Assembly: GCA_030698625.1 (NCBI GenBank)
Contig: JAUYMS010000007.1
Location: forward strand, 1 to 60,165
Origin: Candidatus Omnitrophota bacterium
GTDB taxonomy: Bacteria > Omnitrophota > Omnitrophia > Omnitrophales > Aquincolibacteriaceae
Length of the DNA stretch: 60,165 nucleotides
Direction of reading: 5' to 3'
Part shown: positions 1 to 12,000 of the stretch, in pieces
Layout of the letters: every line of letters begins with the position of its first letter
Position numbering within the stretch: position 1 is the stretch's first letter
Position numbers and translations under genes: made by a program
Notes under the pieces: model-generated
Databases searched by the model: none
Seen by the model: the letters and a program-made list of their open reading frames with translations, nothing else
What the model was told of the DNA's origin: nothing

Positions 1-3000
1 CCATCCGCTTTTGTTCCCTTTCACTTACCCGATCGAACTTTTCAATTTCCCTGTTCACATAGATATGCCGGCCGTCGGCCAGCCCAGCAAAAATCCCTTT
101 CGAGTCCAACTCAACCATCCACAGCGATTCCAGCCAGGGCACCGCGTACCCTTCATCCCGCGGCAACACGCTTGCCAGATTTGAAATCACATTTATTTGA
201 TCATCTGTGAACGACTTCCCAAACTCGGCAATCAGGATTCTGTTTTTGACAAAGATCGATTTTCGCTCGCCCTGCAGTCCGATGGCGTCGGCAAAACTGC
301 TCAGTGCGGCTTCGTCATTTACCATGGTCAGCAGCGATGTGATTCTGAAGGCATTCACGCTCGGCTGAATCTCTGCCCGCAACTGATCTCGAGAAGCAAA
401 CTCTGCATCTATTTTGTCCCAACCGGCACTCAGGAATCGGGCCGCATAGGCAACAGCCGCCTGTTCAAACCGTGGCTGGATGGCGTGAAAGGCAGCCGCA
501 CCTTCATTGCCTGGAACGTATTTGAAAATGTATTCGATAAACTCACGGTTTTGATCTGCCGCGGACTTATTCGATTGGGCGATGGCCGCTTGAAAATCGG
601 CCAATGAAATTTCGAGCAAAGCCGGCAGCGGAAAATCGCCGCGAACGCCGTCTGCAATCAATCTCCTAACGATACCGAGAGCCTCACCTCTTTCGCCGGC
701 CTTTAATCCCTTAATTGCCTCCACAAAGCTGTCCAAATAGACCTTTTTTTGCTTTTCGTTGATTGCGGGATTACGCAGTAGATCACTGACCAAATTCAAA
801 TTCCTAAAACCCCGCAATTGAAACCTCGCTTTTTGCAGAATTGCCCCAAAGATGTCCGACAACAGCACAGGCAAACCCGCATTACCTTGCCCGGCATCGC
901 TCCTTAGCTCGGAGCGGGCCTTAAGACCTTTGAGAGTTGTGATGGGTCTCACCTGCAAGATATAGATCTCGCCGTCCTTGATGGCGAACTCAATATCGAC
1001 CTCATAACCGAATTCGTCGCGGATGCCTCTGCCAATCTCGCTCAAGCGCTCAGTCTGAGCACGCGTTAAGACCCGTCGACCTCTCAAACTTAACGGCGTG
1101 CTCACCTCCGTTGTGCCGGACCCGCTCGGGTCCCGGACCGTACGGACCCGCTTACGGCCTAACACCTGTTTGCTTCCGTCAACGGGATCAATTTCGTGGC
1201 CAAACTCAGCCGATGTGACGTACTGATCGGCTTCGACCAAGCCGCTGACCAATGCCTCGCCCTGACCATAGGTTGCATTGATGACAAAGCGACTCGTATC
1301 ATTCGTGACCTTGTCCGCCGTAAAGAGGGTTCCCGAAATATCCGAATCAATCATTTCCTGAATCACGACCGCCTGCGGCGCTATGCCTTCCCCCGCGGGC
1401 AGCACGGCCTCGCGATAAACCCTCGCCCGGTTTGTGGCAAATGAAGCGAAGACCTCGGCAACGGCACTCGTCAAGTCTTTGGTAGGCACGAATAATTTCG
1501 TGGCACCGGCACCGGCAAAAGAGGCGGCTTTAGAATCTTCGCTCACATTCGAGGAGCGAACCGCCCACCACGCAACTCTCGGCCGGAAGCCGCGGGCCAA
1601 TGCCGCAATCTTCCGCCCCAACGCGGCTGCCGCGGCCACAGAACCCAAAAAGAGGTCGCGAATCGCGCTTTCGTCTGCCTGTCCAACCAACTCAGAAAGT
1701 TTTTCACGAATTCCGGAATTGCTGACAAATTGTTCGAACCCTGCCGTTGTGACGACAAACCCGCGCGCTACTTTAAAACCCAGTCTCGCGGCTAGAGACT
1801 CTAAAAACCCTAGATTCGCACCTTTCCCGCCCCCCGAGAGCACATCCTGCGCGCCAAGTTCGCCGAGAGGCAGCACCGCCTCGGGCCGAGCCTCGGCAAG
1901 CGAAACCGGTTGAGTGACTTCGGCGGCCGGCAAACTCACAGCGGCAGTTTCTACGCGGGCTGAGGCGCTTCGCGCGAGTGCCCCCGCCTCCGTCTCTACA
2001 CGCACAACACCGTTCGTCCCGTCCACTTCGATCTTTGAGTCGATACGGATATCGGTCTCCCGGCGTGTCAGCGTGCGTGCAACCCAGAAAGCCCCCTCAG
2101 TCTGCCCTTCGCCGGCCTCATAGCTAGTGACGCGCCACACTTTCTCTCCGCCTTCCTCGATCAATTCGGCATTTGGCAACCCCACATAGGGGATCCCAAA
2201 TTCGGAGGCAACAACCGCGGCATGCGCGGTAGAACTTGCACCCGGTGTCACAATCGCCGAGTACGTGATCAAAGCCGGCACATCATCCGGCTGCGTTGAT
2301 TGGGTAAAGAGGATCTGCCCTTCTTGCTCTGCTTCCTTTTTTGCAAACGACAGAGGCCCGCTAACACGTCCCGCTGAAACGGCGACACCCTTGAGGACGA
2401 CTACGCCCGCCTCGACTTCAATTGCGGGTGCGCGAGTCAGCCTGCCGAGACTGCTTTTGACCGTCTCCGCCGTGATGCTATCTTCAAGTTCATTCGGTTG
2501 AAAGCCGCGAGCCTCGGCCTCATTACGAATCTGTTGCGGACTCCAAGCCTGCGAGAACTCTCCTTCCGGGCCGCGTTCGACCACGCGGGCGAACTTTGCG
2601 ACATTGGTGTCAGGATCCCTGAGAACCGTCACTAAAAGCGGTGTCCCTTTTGTGCTTTCCAAGGTTCCGACCTGAACCACTAAATCTCCGATCATGGCCA
2701 CAGCTTCGTACTCGATCAACGGATCAAGCGCAACGACCGTATCCGCGGCAAGCATCACCGACTCACCGTGCCCGGATTCAAAATCACCGAGTATGTCGTC
2801 AATCGGCTGATAATTGGGGTTCACAACCAGGTTTCCCCGGCCATCCCAGATAAGTGATCCGAGCGCCAATCTTCTATCAATGGGTACATTTATGTACCGA
2901 TCTGCATCTCTCTGGGTAAGCTCGACAAACGGCAGGCCTAGGATATTGAGTTGTTCGAGTCCCTCGATCGGTTCAAGTCCGAGAGAGACAAGACGCGCGT

Positions 3001-6000
3001 TAATGCTTGCCAATGCGCCGAGACCCACGACATGTCGGGATCCGAAGCTGCTCGCAGCGTCAAAGACCGACAGCCCCCCCGCCTCAAGATAGACCTGGGC
3101 TGCTTCAATGCCATGCTCCTCATTCTTGACCACAAAGTCATAATCGCTTACGGAGTAAAGTACGCGGATCACTTCCCTCAGCGTCTTCTCGATATCCACA
3201 GCACTCTTCGCATAGTGGTCCTTATCCAACACGACATTCAGAATCCCTGTACCCTCATCGATATGAAGTCCCAGGCTCTGAAACACTGCCGTCAAGAATG
3301 CAATGCGTCCGGGACTTCCCACGACATTCTCCTTGTAACGCACTGAAATGATCCCGCCTTCTTCCGGCGGGGCCAGTTTGGCGTGAATTTCGGCGCGATG
3401 CTCACCGAGTTCCAGGGTGCCGAAAAGGGTATCGTCGCTGACCACAAGATTAGATCGGATATCGTTCTCCTGCTCCTCTTGGATGGCCTCCATAATCAAC
3501 CGTAATAGGGGCGAGTTCACCTTGCCGTTTTGCACAATTGCGGACTGCGATAAGTCCGTGATGTTTAAACTCTTATTGGCAAGAGTCACTTTCAGATTCG
3601 CATTGGCTCTTTCGGCCAAAGAGTAGAACGGGAGGAATCCTTTTTGATGCAGGAAATTGATAAAGCTATGATAAGAGGAAACATTTTCCAATACCCTAGC
3701 CGCCGCACCCAAACCGGTAATCTTGGCTCTTATATCCTGAACGTCACTCCAATCCACGCGTCGCGCCTGCGCCTTAAGCTCAATCCATTTCGCTTGAATC
3801 CGAGCGGCCTCGGACTGCTTCTCACTGAGATTACGGGCAGCCTCTAAGTAGGCGTCCAACATTCTCTGCACTTGAGCGTCAAGGCTTGCCAATCCCGCCT
3901 CATGCAGATTGGGCAGTAATCTCAGAGCGGCAAAATTGGCATCAACAAGCGCCTCGTATAGCTTTAATTCGCCTTTCAATTTTTCTTGCTCACGATTATT
4001 GACCGTACTCGCTTGGGCAGCGAAATAGCGGCGCGCCGATAACCTGCGCACATTCATGCCCGCAGGATTCAACGCTGACACAATCGATCCGTCAGGCACG
4101 AGCCCGAGGGGGATAGTTCCCGACTGCCTGTCAATCTGCACTCGCTCTTGATGTGTCGGGTTAACGACGAAGGACCCCAGAGCCGCCGCTTTAGTAAGCG
4201 ATCCCGCAAAGGCGTCGTATTCCTCATACCCCACGGCGTCACGCAACGTCCTGAGTTCACCGAGAAACTCTTTTGCAGCCCTTCGCGTAACAAACGGGGT
4301 CTCCTGCCAGGAGCCGAATCGCCCGCCCACGGACATATTCTCTAAACGCGGCAACAACTCCCGTGCCTCCGCTGCGAAACGGGCACCGTAGAGCCGTGTC
4401 AAGACATACTCAAGGTTCTGCACCGCCAAACCGGAGAATGAAGTATTCTGCAGCTTGAGATAGGTCGCCATTTGAGAAACCAATGCGTTTCCGCTCCCGG
4501 TTCTCTCGGCATTGCGGATAAAGCTCTGATACAGATGCTTCTCGACATCAATCTTCTGATCATAAAACCCGACGGTCCGCTGCGCGAGCCAATTCCAGCT
4601 TGCTCGTGCCGCCAGGCCATAGACGATTGCTCCTGCCCATCTCAATAATCTCACCGCAAGGCGTGAATCCTCCGCAAGAGTCAACCTCGCATGATTCGTT
4701 GCCTTGGCCTTATTGGAATTCCCTCGAGACTCTGCTAAGTTATAGCCATTCCCCCGGCCCAACCCGCCCCTTCTCAGCTCCGCGGGCATTTGTGCCTCGT
4801 CTGCGAATATCCGGCCCAAGAGCCCCAGGCGGACTTCCCCGGCTTTTCCCGCGCTTATTTTCTGCACCCGTGTGACCTCATTGTCACCATCCAAATAGGC
4901 CTGCAGTGAGGGAACGCCTGATGGCAGATTATTCGGGTTCTCCGCGAAGTAGTTAGTCGCAGCTTCGCGAAACAGCGCCTCAGTGCTTTCTCCTGTCCAT
5001 TGATCCTTCGGAATGAGGATGATCCACCCTGCGATCAAGCGTGCGAGCTCAATATCGGCAAGCGTCAGCTTAAAGGGATCATTTGGGTCTACGCGTCTTC
5101 CCCTTTCGATCTTTCGCAGAAGTGTGCGGTAAACGTCCTTCACAGGGCCATCATCCTGTCTCTGCTCGGCAAGACTTCGCACTTCGTCGACAACAGCGTC
5201 CGGAATCGGCCGCCAATCATCCGCTCGTAATTCGGATCGATCCTTATCCTCCTCGCTGACTTGACTCCGCGCGACCGTTTCGAGACGCGCCAACCTGTCA
5301 CCTAAATCTTCTCGCACCTCCGAATTCGGCTCCTCCGTCTCGGCAAATGCCGGAGGCGTCAGGACCACCGGCCTTCCCACGAGCGCGGCCACCGCCTCGG
5401 CCACCTTATCTGCAGCAGCTCCGTCTGAAGCGATAAAATGCAGCTGCTTCAGGTTATCCCGCTCATCGATTAACTCTGAATACTGCAAGGTGGGGATCAA
5501 GAGCAATACTTCGTTAACTCCAAAAAGCGGCGCAAGATGCGTCGGCCCCGACTGTTCATTCAGAAGGACTCCCCCGGTTTCACTCACGATGCGCAAAAGG
5601 GCAGCAATGCGAAGCACATCATTATGACCGACGGCTTGCACGTCGGCACCGTCTATCGAAGCAATTTCGTCATGGAATTTCGCCAAGACTGCGGAGGCGC
5701 GTTTCTCCTTCCAGCTTTCGGGCCCTTCGTTGAATACGATCTTCACATCGGATTCAGCCGCAATTTTTCTGAGAGCTTCAAGCCACACCCTTTCACGCCA
5801 GGGCTCTACAAATACCCCACCAGTCCCCTTAAGCATATTGACAAACAGCAGTGGTTTGACTTTGCCGTCGGGAAATAGCTCGGCCTTGAGCGAGGCAACG
5901 GACTCGTTCAGGGCGTCGCTGGAGGCCTCAGGCGTAAGATGGATAGGCGTGTTTGGATCAGCAACCGGTTCAAACCCTAAATGCTCAAGAAGGCTAAGCT

Positions 6001-9000
6001 GGCGTTCCCGGATCGTATCCCCGACGGTTTCGACTTTGGCCACGGCTTCGCTGCCCCGGACATAATAATAAACCTCATGGCCTTCGTCTTCGTAGCGTAT
6101 CGCAAAGCTCCCCAAATCAATGGCCAGGTGTGCAGCCTGCGCGATGCTCGCCGCATCAGACTGCAGTAGTTCATTTTGAAATGAAAGAATCAGGGTCTTC
6201 TCATTCTTTTCCTGCAGGATGCCAAAGTCCTGGGCCAGAGCATCGCGGCCCGCAACTACGACATTCTCATTCGCACTCCAGAGAAGCTGCGGAATATTTT
6301 TTCCATAAAACCTCAACTCAGCATTCGGGAAATTCCTCTTCAACACCGGCAGCAGCACATTGCCCATGAGGGCGGGATAACTCAAACCGGCGTCATTCGG
6401 CATAATCACTACCACCCGTTCCACTTGCTCGCGGATCTCACCGCCCAGCACCCCCTTGAGGTTCAGAAGGTCATTACCTTCCGGACGCGCGCCTAGTTCG
6501 GCGGGGTTGCGATTGGCATACGCTTTAATAGCAAGATCGCGGATTTGGCTATCGTGGGCATCACGGATGATTTTTTTGACCTGCTCAAGCGCCAAATTGT
6601 TCTCAAGCGCCACCCAGTAGAGCTCCTTGGATAAAGAGGTGCCGAATAAGGTCAGGTCATCCGTGTTAACGGTCACACGCACGGTTTGACCCCGGCGTTT
6701 TCGGGCTGCTTCGGTAGTTAGATAACGCGGACCAAATTCACCGAGTCGCTCTATGGCCGCGCTCAATGCACCTGCATCCTCACCCTTCGCAAGCGCCTCC
6801 TTACGTGCTTGCTCAATGGCTTCACGAGTCTTATTAAGCCAGTCGCCATAAGCATCCTCTAAATACGTCGTAATGTGATGATCATCATAACCATGCTCAA
6901 ACTCCGAAATCCCGACGTTCGAAGTCGGATTGGTTTCTACCACCACATCATTCTCGATCAATTTATCCCGCACAAATCCGGCCATGGTTGCTAAGTCAAT
7001 GGTGCGCGCCCGGTCATAGGTGTAATGGATATCTTCGCTCCCGTCTCTTCCTTTCAGCTTCTCTAATTCTGATTCGAGTTGCGCACGCGTGACAATCAAA
7101 GGAACGCCCAGTTGAATCAGCTTCAGTTGAAACCGGATAGTTTTAATGCGTTCTGAAATTCTTTCCGTGCGCGTATGCCCGATGAGCTGAGCATAATCTC
7201 TTAATGCAATCGTGATGCCATGACCAATCCGGTTCAAGACCGCCCGGTTCTCCCCGGTTATGTCCGCAAAATACCGCATGTAGAGCGCATCCAAGGCGTA
7301 CCGGATGCTGGACTCGATCGTGACATCGGTGGCACTTTCTGAGAGATGAAAGGTCTTTCCGATCACATACTTGGTTAGACCTCGCCTGACAAGCTCCAGG
7401 TTGTAAGTCTCCAGCCGCTGGAAGGCGTCAAAGAAAAGGTCCGGGGGATTGCCTTCCTCCTGCCCTGCAGCATCAATTCCTACCACAAACTCGAGCATTT
7501 GCTGATTGGTCACAGCCGTGGGTTGACCCTGCTCCGTCTTATAGGCTGCTTCCCCGTTTCCGTTTAGTACTTCGGCCAAGGATCTTTTGTGGATATCCAC
7601 CACAATCCCCACGCTCTCACCGGCAGTTCCCGCTTTACCCGCAGACTTGCTGATCGATAAAACATGGCTGACCTCGACTTCGAAATCATCGTCGGGCTGC
7701 GCATCATGCCATTCATTGACGGCGTTGAGATGCGCGACAATCGCGTTCTCCGTTGTTTCGTAATCCCGTATATTGGAGCGATGCTCTACCTTGCTGACCC
7801 GGTCGGCCTTGTATGAGTCAAGCGAGCTCTTCACAATCCTTTTATGGGTTTCAAGCGGGGCCTCTGTTCTTAGCCCATAAAGCGTTTTCGTCGCTTGATA
7901 ATGGCTCCCGAATTCGGTAAGAGGCCCTTCTTTGAAATTGTAGAGGGCGTAGATGAATATTTTCGAGCGGCCGTAGAGCTCGATAGCCGCCCTGATGATT
8001 TTCTCTTCTTCCCCTGAAAGACTGAGGTCGCTCCGCCTAAGAATTGCTTTAGCATCACGAATCGTCCGGTTTGCTTCACCCGGTCTCTCATAGTCCGGCT
8101 GCTGCGTGCGCACAAAGGCTAATACGGTGTTATAGGCATGATGGACTGCGAAGAAAGCGCCCTTTAAATCAACGTTGGCAGGAAGCCCCTTCTTTTCACG
8201 GACCTCATTCAATTTCGCTTCCGAGCGGGATAAGACGTCGTCGAAATCCGCGGGATCGTTGGGAATAATTCTCTCATTCCAGATGACATCAAAGTCGACC
8301 GAGGCATTGGTATGCGTGTGAATATCCGCTTTGAGTGTTTGCGAAGTTAAGTCATGAAGTTCCTGATCCGCCACCGTGGTGTCTTGCCGAATGCGAAAGT
8401 TGCTATTGCGGGACTGATTGATGCGCGCAAAGAGCCGCGTAAGGCGGTTCGCGTGAAAGTTCCGGACTTCATCCAGATTCGCGACGGCACCCAGAAGAGG
8501 GGAAGGCTCATGCTGCTGGACAACAACAATTTGCCCGGCTTTATCCACGGTGACGCTTTCGATGCCATAGCTTGAGACGTTCCAGATAAAATTACTGCTG
8601 GAAATTCCCTGGATCCCCTGACGAACCGCATCGAGAGCCGATTTTCTTCTAACAAGGTCGTCCTCGGGCACTCCGTTTGCTGTGAGCTCGCGCTCAAGAC
8701 GCTGCCGGAACCCGTCACTCCCAAAGGTGCGGTCCAAAAGAAATCGAAGCGTGGAATCTATACGGCCGTTTATTATTTCAATTGCCCCGTCAATGCCAGA
8801 GGCCTCATCAGAATCTTTCCTTAAAACAGCTTGGCTTCTCTGAATCTCGAGAAGTCTAAGCTGCAGGTTCAGGGCCTGAATCTCCGGGTCCGTGGATAGC
8901 TCAACAAACGTGTTGATCACACTCTTATGCCGCTGCCACCTTTTAAGACGGTCTTTAGACACGTCGATTTCGCCGGCGACGGTCAGGAGCGCGGTCAAGG

Positions 9001-12000
9001 GATTGGCATATTTGTCTGTGTCCGATCCGCCGATATCGATGTCATTCTCCGCGGCAAGAGCCGCGAACTGCGAATCATCGTCTTCGGCTCCGTGCCCGCT
9101 GTCACCTTGTCTGAGGATCGCTTCACGAAAATTGCCGTAGCCTTCGTCATCAAGCCCGAGGTTCTTCTTTAAAACCGCTTTAAATTTCTCATCGAGTATT
9201 CGAACGGCAAAGAAGGCCTGATCCTTGTAGGTGTCACGATCATTGACGTCAAGGTCCTCATGGGCATATCCGATGTTGGAGAACAAGACAGCCGCCGATA
9301 CTATTCTCCGAACCCGCAGAGCGTTTTCGTTCTGGCTTCCCAGCGGTATCTTGAAGAGTTCCAGAATCGCTTTAACTTGTGTCTCGTCCTCGAGTAATCC
9401 ATTCGCATAGGCCGCAACCCTCGCGATATGCTTCAGGTCGGGAGCCAAAAGGGGTATTTTATGCGCGTTCGATTGCTGCTTTTCGAGAAAAGTGCTAAGC
9501 AAAAACTTGGCATCCGCCGAAAAGTTCAGCCCATCCACCAAACTCCTGATTATGGGAATGCTGTCAACAGTCGTCATGCGCAACTCTGAGCGAGACTTTG
9601 CAAAATCAGGGACGGTGCCGAATAGGGATTCCAAGTTTCCAAAAATTTTGCCCTCATCAGGCCCGAGTTCTTCACCCGTTTCGCGAAGCAGGGACTGCCA
9701 AGGAGGCTCAAGACCAAGCTCGACCAGTTTTTCCCATTCGTCCATTTCTTCCAAAAAGAGCTGCAGGTTTTCCTTTCTTACGCGGACGCCGCGAAGAGTC
9801 GGGAAGGTTGTTTTGGGCAAGGTGGCGCGGACATCGGCCTCAGGGTCTTTCTTTTGGTCGCCTTCAAACTTGCTCATCTTAAAAATCTGTTCAAAGCGCT
9901 GGCGCAACCGCGTTTGCTTGAGCCATGCGATCTTTTGATCAGCGCTTTTTGACGCCCAGTCAGCAGGAAATTCTGAAGCATAGTGAATCCCGCCGCCTAC
10001 CGGGATATATCTGGCCTCACCCGTTTCATAAAACTTTTTCGCAGCGAGCGTAAGCAAGACATGCGGCTTGCCGTTAACCTGCACGACATAGCGGCCCAAT
10101 GCCGCTGCAGAGATACGAATATCGGCATCGTCGGCTTCGGCCGCAAGCTTCTCTTTGCCGCGGCTCTCAATCCGGCCCGCCAGGAAGGGAACATTGTCAC
10201 CGCCGACCGGGCCGTTCCACTCAAAGCTTTGATAGTCTTCTCTTTCCAGACGGTCCCCAAATTCAATGACGGAATCATCGTCTGCAGGCACTAGTATGAT
10301 CCGCGGCGGGGCCCGTCCTTGCCTTTCGAAATACCAATCTTTTAGGTCCTTTTGAATCTGACCCAATTCTTCCCGTAGGCGCAGCCTTTCACTTTCCCCG
10401 GCTGTCTTTAAATTCTCTTTGATGGCGGCGATTCTGGAACGCACTTTCCCAAGCTCTGCCCAAGCCTTCTCCGGAGATCCATAGGCGTTGCCGAAGGCGG
10501 ACCATTCAGCCTCGTTTTGCGCAGTGATTCGGGAAGACTGTTCCTCGCCGAATCGCCCTTCGAAGAGGAAAAACAGCTTGGCCGACAGGACATCCCTCGA
10601 ACCTACAGCCGCCGTTTGTGAAACAGCAAAGTAGCGTTTCAATCCGATTTCTTTAAGCGCTACACCTTCCGTATGCCGGACGAATTCTTTACTTGCGGCA
10701 CCGTCCGTCCGCAACTCGGAGCGGGCGGCAAGACGCTCTCGCGGAGTGTTCGCATCAAGGGACGACAGCACGGTTCGTAAAACTGCCGCATAGGCTCTTG
10801 GATTTCTCCGCGCCAGTTCACCTGCTGCCGCAAATGTTTTCTCCTCATCTAGGCCTCGAGTAGTTCCCGGCCTTGCGGTTTCGAGGCCCTTCCGTGTTGC
10901 CGCAATGAGCTCGGATGAAATTGCCCTCACGAGGAAGGGATTTCGCCCGAGTTCCTGTTGCCATTCCGCAAGGCGCGAGTGCTCGGATATACGATTGCGG
11001 TTGGCTTCCTTAAGTTCCGCTTGTAACGCCCGAATCACGCGCTGTTCTGCCATAATTGAGGCCGTCTCTAAGGGCAGTTCCGTTCGGGCTGCATCGATAT
11101 TCTGCACGAGCACTTCGGTTGTTTTGCCATCGCGGTAGAGCTCTGTTGCCAACTCTCGAAAGCCCACGGCTGCGTACTCGCTTACCTCCTTGGCATCGGC
11201 AGCTGCCAGTGCCTCACCCCAAGCCGCAATCGCCGCCCAGCGTGCGCCTTTATCCGGCTTCCATCGCGCAGAGCGCGTATCGATGATTCGGCGCTTCTCC
11301 TGCGGCACAAGTTTAAAATAAATCGCTTCGATAGCCCGGGCATGCCACAGGCCGTATTTGCCGTCAGTCGAATCGTCGACGGGGCTGTCAATAACGGTAT
11401 TGATGTATTCTGCGAGCGAGCCGTGAGGGATCTTACTGGCGGCAATTTCGCCAAGTACCGACAACGCCTCCTCTGCCGGAACCACCTCGCGGTCAAGGGC
11501 CGCCATAAATGCGTGAACCAACTCATTGAGAACCGTTGATTCCTCTATCCCCCGGCCGATAATGTTGCGGTCTACCTTTGGAAACGACTTCTGGAGCAAC
11601 GCAAGCTGGGAACGCCCGATTCTCCCTAACACATCCTTATGGTCCCGCCAGTCCTGATCGGAGAGATCCTCAGTATGAGAAAATTTGTCCTCATCTTTCG
11701 CGTCAAGTGCGTCGTAAATTCGCCCGCCCACAAATTGCGACAGGGACCTATTCACGATACCGATGGGATACTTGCCGGCTTGAAAACCCAAGAAGGCCTT
11801 CAGGCGGACCTTTTCTTTCTTCAGTGCGGCTTGTGGCGCCTCCGCCTCTTTATCCTCAACAATCGGTCCTCGGCCGTCGACACCGATCAAGACCCTCGCC
11901 TTGTGGCCTTCCGCCGTCACGATGCGATAGTCCGATTCCGTCTCTGTGCGGAAGAATATGGGAATCAATTCTGTCTCTTGCTCCTTATTATCCTTAACGC

